From Alphaproteobacteria bacterium (GTDB lineage Bacteria > Pseudomonadota > Alphaproteobacteria > SHVZ01): 47,289 bases of DNA. Under the pieces are notes generated by a model. The model saw only the letters and a program-made list of their open reading frames with translations. It ran no database searches and was not told the DNA's origin. The DNA lies in the NCBI GenBank assembly GCA_016869375.1, contig VGEH01000015.1, positions 1 through 47,289 on the forward strand, in the 5' to 3' direction. The position numbers and the translations under genes were made by a program. This document shows, piece after piece, positions 8,700-16,279 of the stretch. The first letter of the stretch is position 1. Every line of letters begins with the position of its first letter.

Positions 8700-9797
8700 A
8701 TGATTTCCGTCATCGAGAATCCGCAGAAGCCGAGCCGCCAGGGCACCGACCCGCTGACGCTCGAGCAGATGCTGGCCTATTTCCACGTGCCCGCCGTCAG
8801 CGTCGCGGCGATCCGAGATTTCAAGATCGACTGGGCCAAGGCCTGGGGCGTTGCCGATGTCGAGACCGGCGAGAAGACGACCGAGAAGACGCTGTTCCAG
8901 GCGGCCTCGATCTCGAAGCCGGTCGCGGCGATGGCCTCGCTCAGGGCGATCCAGGACGGCCGCTTCGGCCTCGACCAGGACATCTCGACGATCCTGAAAT
9001 CCTGGACGCTGCCGGACCATCCCTTCGGCGGCGGCCTGGCCGTCACGCCGAGGATGCTGCTGAGCCACACCTCCGGCACCGGCGACGGCTTCGGCTTTCC
9101 CGGATACGAGCCGGACGCGCCTTTGCCGACGCTCCAGCAGATCCTCGACGGCGAGGCGCCCGCCAATCGCGGTCCGGTCCGGCTGGTGCGCCCGGCGCTC
9201 TCGGCTTTCCATTATTCGGGCGGCGGCTCGACCATCCAGCAGCTGGCGCTGACCGACGCGGTCGGCCGGCCCTATCGCGAGCTGGTGCGGGAATGGGTGC
9301 TGGACCCGATCGGCATGAGTGACAGCAGCGTCGACCTGCCGCTCCCCGATGCGCTCAAGGTGCGGACGACGCGCGCCCATGACGGATGGGGCCGCGCGAT
9401 GAACGTGAAGTACCACGTCTATCCGGAAGCGGCGGCAGCGGCGCTGTGGACGACGCCGACCGATCTCGCCAAGTTCGCGATCGAGGTGCAGCAGACGCTC
9501 GCCGGCCGTTCGACGCGCGTGCTGTCCAGGACGATGATGCAGGAGATGGTGACGCCCGTCGGCGTCGGTCCCTATGCCGCGGGCTTCGCCATCGCCCGAA
9601 CCGGCGAGGGCTGGTACTTCTCCCATGGCGGCGGCAATTGGGGCTTCAAGTGCCGGCTCGTCGCGCATCGCGCCAAGGGCTATGGCGCCGCGGTCATGAC
9701 CAATGGCGACAATGGCGAGATCGTGGTGACCGAGATCATCGAGCGCGTGGCGCGCGCCTATGGCTGGGACACGCTCGACAAGCCGATGCTGCGCTAG
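8700..9797 (+). CDS. Serine hydrolase, beta-lactamase class C / esterase family
   Basis: A 365-residue penicillin-recognising-fold enzyme. The nucleophile motif is Ser70-Ile-Ser-Lys73, the second motif Tyr172-Ser-Gly and the third His309-Gly-Gly-Gly. These are typical of cytoplasmic EstB-like esterases, D-aminopeptidases and class C relatives rather than of true beta-lactamases. No signal peptide is visible. The ATG at 8700 is the first in frame. It is divergent from the dienelactone hydrolase gene with about 110 bases between starts, and its TAG stop overlaps that of the converging cupin gene in CTAG. The substrate is unknown, probably an ester or small amide. Confidence 0.85.
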   Translation: MISVIENPQKPSRQGTDPLTLEQMLAYFHVPAVSVAAIRDFKIDWAKAWGVADVETGEKTTEKTLFQAASISKPVAAMASLRAIQDGRFGLDQDISTILKSWTLPDHPFGGGLAVTPRMLLSHTSGTGDGFGFPGYEPDAPLPTLQQILDGEAPANRGPVRLVRPALSAFHYSGGGSTIQQLALTDAVGRPYRELVREWVLDPIGMSDSSVDLPLPDALKVRTTRAHDGWGRAMNVKYHVYPEAAAAALWTTPTDLAKFAIEVQQTLAGRSTRVLSRTMMQEMVTPVGVGPYAAGFAIARTGEGWYFSHGGGNWGFKCRLVAHRAKGYGAAVMTNGDNGEIVVTEIIERVARAYGWDTLDKPMLR

Positions 9798-10204
9798 TCG
9801 GTCGTCTCGAACTTCGCGGGCGCGGTGATCTCGACCAGCTCGAGATCGTCGGAATGCGCCAGTTCGCGGTGGCGGATGCGGGGCGGCTGATAGACGCTGT
9901 CGCCGGGCTTGAGCGTCACCTCGCCGATATCCTCGTATTCGAAGCGCACCCAGCCGCGCGTGACGAAGACCATCTGGAAGTCGAGATGATGGCGGTGCCA
10001 TTTCGGCTCGGCATGCTTGCCTGGGATGGCGCGGATCACATGCGCCATGAAACCGCCCTCGCTGGCCTTGGCGATGCCGAGGTCGCGATAGGCGAAGAAG
10101 GCGCGGAGCCCGGCATCGAACGCGGCGCCCTCGGCATGGCTCACCGTGGTCCGGCGTTCCGGCGATGCCGCCTTGGCGGCGGCGGTGGAGCGGGCGCGTG
10201 GCAT
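9794..10204 (-). CDS. Cupin-domain protein, 136 aa
   Basis: A single-domain cupin. The first motif appears as HAEPKWHRHHLDFQMVFVTRG (metal-binding His residues near 70-76) and the second as LKPGDSVYQPPRIRHRELAH near 97-116. Such proteins are small beta-barrels that bind a metal or ligand, often as accessory enzymes or sensors beside catabolic genes. AGGAG precedes the ATG closely. Only 29 bases separate its start from that of the divergent amidohydrolase gene, so the two promoters must overlap coding sequence or be shared. Function beyond the fold cannot be given. Confidence 0.8.
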   Translation of the reverse strand: MPRARSTAAAKAASPERRTTVSHAEGAAFDAGLRAFFAYRDLGIAKASEGGFMAHVIRAIPGKHAEPKWHRHHLDFQMVFVTRGWVRFEYEDIGEVTLKPGDSVYQPPRIRHRELAHSDDLELVEITAPAKFETTD

Positions 10205-10233
10205 GCTCCTATCATCGACCAGGAGGGCACGCT

Positions 10234-11604
10234 ATGTCACGGACGCTGATAGAGGGCGGCTACCTCATCCCGATGGACAAGCCCTATGCGGTGGTCGCCG
10301 ACGGCATCGTCGCCATCGACGGCAACCGCATCACCTATGCCGGGCCGCGAGGCGGCCTCGATGCGCGCGCCTTTGCTGCAGCCATCACGATCAACGCCAA
10401 GGGGCGGGCGGTGCTGCCAGGACTCATCAACACGCATATCCATCTCATCGGTGCTTATCTGAAAGGCCTGACCGAGGATGTGTCGGGCCAGCTCTCCGCC
10501 GGCCTCTGGAAGCGTGCGGTGCCGATCGCCTTCAAGCATGTGCATGACGAGGATTGGTATGCCGGGTGTCTCACCCATGCGATGGAGATGCTGTGCACCG
10601 GCACCACCACCATCGTCAGCCAGTTCTTGAAGGAACACTTGGCGGCACCTGCTATGCGCGACCTCGGTATCCGCGCGGTGATGAGCCAGGAGATCTTCGA
10701 GGTCGACGCGCTGAAGCTCAACGCCGCGGTGATGGATCGGCCGATGCAGCCGGGGAAACTGGAGGAAGGGCTGGAGCTCTCGCGCCGGCTCCATGCCGAC
10801 TGGCACGGCAGGGAGAATGGCCGCATCACCACGCGGATCTCGCCGGCCGGTCCCGGCTTCACCTCGCAGGAGGGGCTGATCGCCTCGGCCGCGCTCGCCG
10901 ACGAGCTCGGCCTCGGCCTCAACGTCCATGTCGCCGAGGTGCCGGGCGAGACCGAGTTCGTCCTGCAGCGCTACGGCAAGCGCCCGATCCAGTTCCTCGA
11001 CGAGCTGGGCCTGCTCAGCGAGCGCACGATCGGCATCCACACCGTCTTCCTCAACGATGACGACATCGCGCGGATCGCGCGCACCGGCATGCACATCTCG
11101 CATACGAGCTACCATGTGGCGAAGCGGGGATACTTCCCGCCGATGGAGAAGGTCTATGCGGCGGGCTGCAACGTCACCTGGGGTTCCGACTGGTGCTCGA
11201 ACGATCTCTGGAAGTTCATGAACATGGGCATCCTCCACCCGCGCGCGCACTCCGGCGACCTCACGATGCTCGACGGCTGGCGCGCGCTGCACATGGCGAC
11301 GATGGGCGGGGCGAGGTCGATCGGCATGGATAGGGAGATCGGCTCGCTCGAAGCCGGCAAGAAGGCCGACATCATCCTGGTCGATCTCGATACGCCCTGG
11401 TGCCGGCCGGTGCGCACCGACAACCTGCCGAGCAACCTCGTCTACAACGCCACCGGCAGCGACGTGACCGATGTGATCGTCGACGGCCGCATCGTTGTGC
11501 GCGAGAAGAAGGTGACGATCGTGGACGCACCCGCCGTGCTCAAGGAGACCCAGGAACGCGCCGAGCGCATCTGGGCGCGCGCCGACGCCGTGTTCGGAGG
11601 CTGA
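10234..11604 (+). CDS. Metal-dependent amidohydrolase (AtzA/TrzN/SAH deaminase-like)
   Basis: A 456-residue cytosolic hydrolase or deaminase of the amidohydrolase superfamily. Metal ligands appear in order: His68-Ile-His70 in NTHIHLIG, His232 in NVHVAEV and Asp319 in WGSDWCSND; His269 in GIHTVFL is the expected catalytic His. The N- and C-terminal beta-sandwich halves (residues 1-60 and about 370-456) fit subtype III enzymes such as atrazine chlorohydrolase, S-adenosylhomocysteine deaminase and guanine deaminase. The ATG at 10234 has AGGAGG 8 bases upstream; an earlier in-frame start would overlap the cupin gene. It is followed after 4 bases by an oxidoreductase gene, so the two form an operon. 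Confidence 0.9.
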   Translation: MSRTLIEGGYLIPMDKPYAVVADGIVAIDGNRITYAGPRGGLDARAFAAAITINAKGRAVLPGLINTHIHLIGAYLKGLTEDVSGQLSAGLWKRAVPIAFKHVHDEDWYAGCLTHAMEMLCTGTTTIVSQFLKEHLAAPAMRDLGIRAVMSQEIFEVDALKLNAAVMDRPMQPGKLEEGLELSRRLHADWHGRENGRITTRISPAGPGFTSQEGLIASAALADELGLGLNVHVAEVPGETEFVLQRYGKRPIQFLDELGLLSERTIGIHTVFLNDDDIARIARTGMHISHTSYHVAKRGYFPPMEKVYAAGCNVTWGSDWCSNDLWKFMNMGILHPRAHSGDLTMLDGWRALHMATMGGARSIGMDREIGSLEAGKKADIILVDLDTPWCRPVRTDNLPSNLVYNATGSDVTDVIVDGRIVVREKKVTIVDAPAVLKETQERAERIWARADAVFGG

Positions 11605-11608
11605 TGCG

Positions 11609-12613
11609 ATGAAGCCCATCAGGTTTGCCGCGATCGGCCTCGACCATTTCCACATCCATGCCCAGATCGAGCTGATGCTGGGGCAGGGGGCGGAGTTCGT
11701 CGCCTATTGCGGCACCGAGGAGCAGTTCTTCAAGAAATCCTGCGCCGCGACCTACCCGCAGGCGAAGAGGGTAGAGGACCGGCGCCGCATCCTCGAAGAC
11801 AGGAGCATCGACCTCGTGCTCAGCGCCGCGGTCAACAGCGAGCGCGCGCCCCTGGGCATCGAGGTCATGCGCCATGGCAAGGACTTCATGGTCGACAAGC
11901 CGGGCGTCACCTCGCTCGACCAGCTCGCCGAGGTGCGCCAGGTGCAGGCGGAGACCGGCCGCATCTACTCGATCTGCTACGGGCACCTGGTCTCGCCGGC
12001 GACGGTGAAGGCCCGTGAGCTTCTGCGATCCGGCGCCATCGGCAAGCTAGTCAATGTGGTGTCGCTCAATCCGCATCGCCGCAACCGCGACCGGCGCCCG
12101 GACTGGTTCTTCCAGCGCGAGAAATTCGGCGGCATCCTGGCCGATATCGGCTCGCATGCCTGCGACCAGTTCCTCTATTTCACCGGCCGGCTCGATGCCG
12201 AGATCGTCTCGGCCACGGTCGCCAACCGTGCCAATCCCGAATTCCCGAGCTTCCAGGATTTCGGCGAGATCCTGCTGCGCACGCCCGAGGTCACCGGCTA
12301 TTGCCGCGTCGACTGGTTCACCCCCGACGGGTTGCCGACCTGGGGCGACGGGCGCACGACCCTGATCGGCACCGAGGGGTATATCGAGCTCCGCAAGAAT
12401 GTCGACATCGCCGGTCGCCCCGGAACCAACCACCTGTTCCTCGTCGACCGCGCCGGCGTGCAGCACATCGACTGTTCCGGCGTCGCGCTTTCCTATGCAA
12501 GCCAGCTCGTCGCCGACATACGCGACCGCACCGAGACCGCGATGAGCCAGGCGCATTGCTTTCGCGCCGCCGAGCTCGCGATCACCGCCCAGGCGATGGC
12601 GGAGCGGGCGTGA
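11609..12613 (+). CDS. Gfo/Idh/MocA-family NAD(P)-dependent oxidoreductase
   Basis: A 334-residue two-domain dehydrogenase. The N-terminal Rossmann region contains the cofactor-site motif FMVDKPGVTSLDQL (the EKP motif, here DKP, about residues 91-104). The C-terminal domain has GGILADIGSHACDQFLYF (about 171-188), matching the conserved G-x-H-x-x-D of the family. The extreme N-terminus reads AAIGLDHFHIHAQI rather than the usual G-x-G-x-x-G, so cofactor binding may differ. GGAGG precedes the start. It probably acts with the adjacent amidohydrolase on a sugar-like or cyclic intermediate; the substrate is unknown. Confidence 0.85.
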   Translation: MKPIRFAAIGLDHFHIHAQIELMLGQGAEFVAYCGTEEQFFKKSCAATYPQAKRVEDRRRILEDRSIDLVLSAAVNSERAPLGIEVMRHGKDFMVDKPGVTSLDQLAEVRQVQAETGRIYSICYGHLVSPATVKARELLRSGAIGKLVNVVSLNPHRRNRDRRPDWFFQREKFGGILADIGSHACDQFLYFTGRLDAEIVSATVANRANPEFPSFQDFGEILLRTPEVTGYCRVDWFTPDGLPTWGDGRTTLIGTEGYIELRKNVDIAGRPGTNHLFLVDRAGVQHIDCSGVALSYASQLVADIRDRTETAMSQAHCFRAAELAITAQAMAERA

Positions 12614-13238
12614 GAAGGCGCCGGTCGAGGTTGAAGCAGGCCGAGTAGAGCGGCGCGTCAGTCGTTGGCGGGGGGAGGTTGCCGAGGGCGCTGCGGATTG
12701 ATGCCTCGTCCAGGCCTTCGACGATGAGGAGCGCGGCGAAGGAGTCGTCCGCTCGTCGCAAGCCTTTCTCGCGGGTCTGGATCGAAGTTTGCGCGAGATC
12801 GGTGAGCAGGAGGCGGGCCGCGGCGATGCGGTCATGCCCGGCGAGTATCCGGCACAGCTCATCGGCGTCTCCGTCCGGAGCGGCATCGAGGCGCAGCGCG
12901 GCGAGGTAGCCGCCCTGGCCGATCCCGGCCGAGGCGGCCACGCGCCCACCGCCGCGGGCGAAGTTCTTCAGGCGCGGCATGATGCGCTGCGACCAGGGCG
13001 TCGGCGCGTTGAGCCTGGCGAGGTAGGAGGGGCCGCCGACCGCCTCGGCGGAGTCCAGCTCATAGAGGATCAGGTAGCGGTTGGCGCTGCGGTCGAGGGC
13101 ACGGAAGAGGCGGCAGGCGAGGAAGCCGTCGACGCCGAGGCGCTCGAGGGAGTGCTCGCGCATCATCCAATGCGCCCAGTCGGTCTCGTCCTCCGGCGAA
13201 AGCTCGCTCCAGATCGCGAGGAAGCCGCCGCCCTTCAC
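12582..13238 (-). CDS. Small alpha/beta-barrel-type protein of unknown function, 218 aa
   Basis: Residues 12-75 follow a pattern common in dimeric alpha/beta-barrel (ferredoxin-like) proteins: DWAHWMMREHSLERLGVDGF, then a strand RYLILYEL and a helix ending in NAPTPWSQRIMPRL. A similar half may follow, giving two barrel repeats. The start is a GTG at 13238, one base after the stop of the serine hydrolase upstream, so it is the last gene of that operon; the open frame continuing upstream is only antisense or alternate-frame sequence. Its 3' end overlaps the converging oxidoreductase gene by 32 bases. I cannot assign a reaction. Confidence 0.7.
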   Translation of the reverse strand: MKGGGFLAIWSELSPEDETDWAHWMMREHSLERLGVDGFLACRLFRALDRSANRYLILYELDSAEAVGGPSYLARLNAPTPWSQRIMPRLKNFARGGGRVAASAGIGQGGYLAALRLDAAPDGDADELCRILAGHDRIAAARLLLTDLAQTSIQTREKGLRRADDSFAALLIVEGLDEASIRSALGNLPPPTTDAPLYSACFNLDRRLLTPAPPSPGR

Positions 13239-13239
13239 C

Positions 13240-14631
13240 TCAGCGCTTCTTTCCCTTGCCGTAGCGCGTCTGCATCTCGGCGACGACCTTGGCCTCGGGC
13301 CGGTACTTGCTGCCGGCGAGCCAGATCTCGGTGACGCGGCCGCTCGCGTTGCGGGTGCGGCGGACGGTCTCGCCATAGCTGGCGCCGCCGGCGGCCAGCA
13401 CGATGCGGCCGCTGTCGCGGCCGGTGACCTCGAGCTCGGTCGCGTCCCTGAAGGCATCGGGGTAGCCGTCGGGCGTGCCGGGATTGACGACGACGACACG
13501 ATCGCCGACCGGCAGGAGATCGAAGCCGCCCCAGAGGCTCCACCAGCGGCCGTTCCAGTCGGCGAGCCTCCGCGACGGCGCGCCGTGACGGGCGAAGTGG
13601 CGGAGGATGTGGATGGTGCCCTGGACCCAGGCGACGGCACGGCCGTCGGCGGCATTGGTCAGGCAGGAGACGGTGATGTCGTGAGGCGCATAGGTGCCCG
13701 TGTGCGTGACATAGCCCTGGAAGCCGCCGGAATGCCCGAACCACGGCCAGTCGCCGGTGCTGCCGCTGCGGATTCCGAGCCCGTAATAGAGCTCGGCCGG
13801 GACGTGCGGGATGCGCCACTGGCCGCGCACCATCTCGCGCCGGCTGGCGGGGGAGAGCACGCTCTTCTTGGCCTTGGGCGCGAGCTGGTTGAAGAAGCGG
13901 GCGAGATCGGCCGCGGTGCTGATGAAGCCGGTCGCCGAGGCCAGCGCGTGGGTCGAGTTGGCGCCGGGGATGACGACCCGTTCGCCGACCGGCAGCCGGG
14001 CCGAGTGCCCGCGGGCGAAGGGCGTCGTGCGCGCGATCGGCACGTCAGGCTGCGTCTCCTTAAGGCCGACCGCGTCGACGATCTCGCGCTTGATCCATGT
14101 GTTGTAGGACCCGCCTGTCACCGACTCGATGACGAGGCCGAGCAGACCGAAGCCGTGGTTCGAGTACTTGTAGCGGGTGTTGCGGTCGATGATCGGCGCC
14201 TCCGCCAGATCGGCGCGCAGCTCCGCCTCGTTCTTGAACGGCCGTCGGTCGGTCCATTGCCCGGCATCGGTGCTGTCGCGGATGATGCCGGCGGTGTGCG
14301 AGAGAAGCTGGGTCAGCGTCGCCTTGGCGATCTCGGGATGCAGGCCGTCGACATGGCGGCCGGCGGGATCGTCGAGCCTGAGCTTGCCTTGCTCGCGCAG
14401 CTTCATGATGCCGGCGCCGGTGAAGCTCTTCGAATGCGAGGCAACGCGGTAGCGATGCCGCGGTGTCAGCTCCACGCCGCGCACCTGGTCGGCATAGCCA
14501 TAGGCGCGTTCCAGCAGTACCTTGCCGTTATGCGCGACGGCGATGACGCAGCCGGGCTGCTCATGCAGGCGCATCTGGTGCTCGACCCATTTCGGAACAT
14601 AGTCGAGCGCAGCGGCGAGCCAGCGATCCAT
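13240..14631 (-). CDS. Serine hydrolase of the beta-lactamase/D-aminopeptidase fold, 463 aa
   Basis: The catalytic motif is Ser65-His-Ser-Lys68 (VASHSKSF), with Tyr156-Ser-Asn in KYSNHGFG and His300-Ser-Gly in WFGHSGGFQG. A C-terminal beta-rich extension of about 110 residues follows, as in DUF3471-type or ClbP/MlrB-type hydrolases. No signal peptide is apparent. Gene order is M81 peptidase, AtzG-like subunit, amidase, this gene, then a small barrel protein. MlrB of the microcystin pathway has the same general fold and there too is found with an M81 protein, so peptide cleavage is a reasonable inference. GAGGAG precedes the ATG. Confidence 0.85.
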   Translation of the reverse strand: MDRWLAAALDYVPKWVEHQMRLHEQPGCVIAVAHNGKVLLERAYGYADQVRGVELTPRHRYRVASHSKSFTGAGIMKLREQGKLRLDDPAGRHVDGLHPEIAKATLTQLLSHTAGIIRDSTDAGQWTDRRPFKNEAELRADLAEAPIIDRNTRYKYSNHGFGLLGLVIESVTGGSYNTWIKREIVDAVGLKETQPDVPIARTTPFARGHSARLPVGERVVIPGANSTHALASATGFISTAADLARFFNQLAPKAKKSVLSPASRREMVRGQWRIPHVPAELYYGLGIRSGSTGDWPWFGHSGGFQGYVTHTGTYAPHDITVSCLTNAADGRAVAWVQGTIHILRHFARHGAPSRRLADWNGRWWSLWGGFDLLPVGDRVVVVNPGTPDGYPDAFRDATELEVTGRDSGRIVLAAGGASYGETVRRTRNASGRVTEIWLAGSKYRPEAKVVAEMQTRYGKGKKR

Positions 14632-14643
14632 CCTTGAAGCTCC

Positions 14644-16053
14644 TCAAGCCGCCATCGGCGGACGTTTGGCGCGCCAGCTCGTGGCGCGTTCATAGGCATG
14701 CGCCACGCCCATGGCGGTGGCGTCGCCGAAGGGATGGCCGACGACCTGGACACCGAGCGGCAATCCGGCGGCGGTGAAGCCGCAGCAGACGGTCATTACC
14801 GGAAGGCCGGTCAGGTTGAACGGCATGGTCAGCGACGGACGCTTGAAGGCGCCGTCCCGGTCATAGCCCACCATCTTGGTCGCGGCTCCGGGTGCTGCGG
14901 CGCAGATCATCACGTCGAAGCCGGCCATCGCCGCACGCGTGCGCTCGATCAGCTGCTGTCGGGAGCGCATCGCCTGCACGTAGTCGTTGGCCGAGAACAG
15001 CGCCGCCAGGGTCACGCTGCTGCGGAAGCGCTCGCCATAGTCGTTGTAGCGGGTCTGCAGGTTCTTGGCGTGGACCGCGAAGGTCTCGCTCAGGATGATG
15101 ACGCGGCCGGCCGGGGCGAAATCGTTGAGCGCGGGCATGGCCACGTCGCGCACATCGGCGCCGAGCTTCTTCATCGTGTCGGCCGCTGCCTCGACCGCGC
15201 GTGCCATCTCCGGCTCGACCGGGAACTCGCCCTCATGCCAGTGGCGGATATAGCCGACGCGCACACCCTTGAGATCCTGGCGCAGCGCCGCGCGATAGTC
15301 GGGGATCTTCACCTTGGCACTGGCGGCGTCCTTCTTGTCGTGGCCGGCCATCGCCTGCAGCAGGATGGCGCAATCCTCGACCGTCCAGGCCATCGGCCCG
15401 GCATGGTCGAGCGTGAAGGCTAAGGGCAGGATGCCGTAGCGGCTGACGAGGCCATAGCTCGGCTTCATGCCGGCGACGGCACAGAAGGTCGAGGGCGAGC
15501 GGATCGAGCCGCCGGTATCCGAGCCGGTGGCGCCGAGCACGAGGCCGGCGGCGATCGCGGCGCCGCTGCCGCTGGAGGAGCCGCCGGGGCTGAGCTCGGG
15601 ATCCCACGGGTTGCGCGCCGGCGGCCAGGGCGTGTCGAAGGAGGGGCCGCCGATGGCGAATTCATGCGTGGCGAGCTTGCCGAGCAGGGTGGTGCCGGCC
15701 TTCGCCAGCTTCGTCGTGACGGTCGAGTCCTCCGTCGGCACATAGTCTTCCAGCACCTTGGAATGCGCCGTGGTGCGGATGCGCTTGGTGCAATAGATGT
15801 CCTTGAGGCCGATCGGGATGCCGTGCAGCGGCCCACGCCGGCGCCCGGCCATGATCTCTGCCTCGGCCTTCTTCGCGGACTTGCGCGCGAGCTTCTCGGT
15901 CACCAGCAGGAAGCTGTTGAGCTTCGGATCGAGAGCCTCGATGCGCTTGAGCAGCAGCTCGGTCAGCTCGACCGGCGACAGCGCCTTGCTCTCGATCAGG
16001 CGCGAGGCTTCGGCGATGGTCGGGACCTGGCCGACCTGCGTGGCATCGTTCAT
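14644..16053 (-). CDS. Amidase (amidase-signature family, AtzE/GatA-like)
   Basis: A 469-residue amidase with the Ser-cisSer-Lys triad: Lys84 in PIGLKDIYC, Ser159 in SPGGSSSGSGAA and nucleophile Ser183 in GSDTGGSIRSP. These spacings match the family. It hydrolyses carboxamides in the cytoplasm. Its start overlaps by 4 bases (ATGA) the stop of a tiny AtzG-like gene, the arrangement seen for AtzG and AtzE, where the small protein is a GatC-like partner. True GatA is unlikely because no gatB is nearby and the neighbours are catabolic hydrolases. The substrate is unknown; a urea-, biuret- or peptide-type amide is possible. Confidence 0.9.
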   Translation of the reverse strand: MNDATQVGQVPTIAEASRLIESKALSPVELTELLLKRIEALDPKLNSFLLVTEKLARKSAKKAEAEIMAGRRRGPLHGIPIGLKDIYCTKRIRTTAHSKVLEDYVPTEDSTVTTKLAKAGTTLLGKLATHEFAIGGPSFDTPWPPARNPWDPELSPGGSSSGSGAAIAAGLVLGATGSDTGGSIRSPSTFCAVAGMKPSYGLVSRYGILPLAFTLDHAGPMAWTVEDCAILLQAMAGHDKKDAASAKVKIPDYRAALRQDLKGVRVGYIRHWHEGEFPVEPEMARAVEAAADTMKKLGADVRDVAMPALNDFAPAGRVIILSETFAVHAKNLQTRYNDYGERFRSSVTLAALFSANDYVQAMRSRQQLIERTRAAMAGFDVMICAAAPGAATKMVGYDRDGAFKRPSLTMPFNLTGLPVMTVCCGFTAAGLPLGVQVVGHPFGDATAMGVAHAYERATSWRAKRPPMAA

Positions 16054-16241
16054 GGCGTCACCTTGAAAGTCAGCGCCGGCTCGACCGACACGGGCCGGTC
16101 GTTGCCGAGCTGCGCCAGGTACTCGCGCACATAGCCCGAGACGCGGTGGATGTCGTCGATCTGCTCGGTCGACAGCGTGAGGCCCGCCCGCTTCAGGCAG
16201 GTCTCAACCTCGGCTCGGTTCATCGGTTCGGGGGCGCTCAT
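16050..16241 (-). CDS. AtzG-like (GatC-type, DUF4089-like) amidase small subunit, 63 aa
   Basis: The pattern is two short helices (EVETCLKRAGLTLSTEQI and DIHRVSGYVREYLAQL) followed by a tail ending EPALTFKVTP. This resembles AtzG and DUF4089 proteins, GatC-like polypeptides that wrap around an AtzE-type amidase and place their tail near the active site. AGGGAG lies in front of the ATG at 16241. The stop overlaps the amidase start, so the two are translationally coupled and likely made in equal amounts. Assignment rests on size, helix-tail layout, the Glu-Pro-Ala-x-x-Phe end and position. Confidence 0.75.
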   Translation of the reverse strand: MSAPEPMNRAEVETCLKRAGLTLSTEQIDDIHRVSGYVREYLAQLGNDRPVSVEPALTFKVTP

Positions 16242-16279
16242 CCGGGTTCTCCCTTTGGAGACGGCATTATAGGTGAACT

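Noticed and set aside
8700-14631. Annotating the two beta-lactamase-fold genes as antibiotic resistance genes
   Set aside because: Their third motifs (HGGG and HSG) and the lack of signal peptides fit esterases or D-aminopeptidases; nothing in the sequence supports antibiotic hydrolysis.
14644-16241. Reading the amidase and its small partner as GatA and GatC of the Glu-tRNA(Gln) amidotransferase
   Set aside because: No gatB is nearby, the small protein ends in the AtzG/DUF4089-type tail, and the neighbours are catabolic hydrolases, so the AtzE/AtzG-type reading is preferred.
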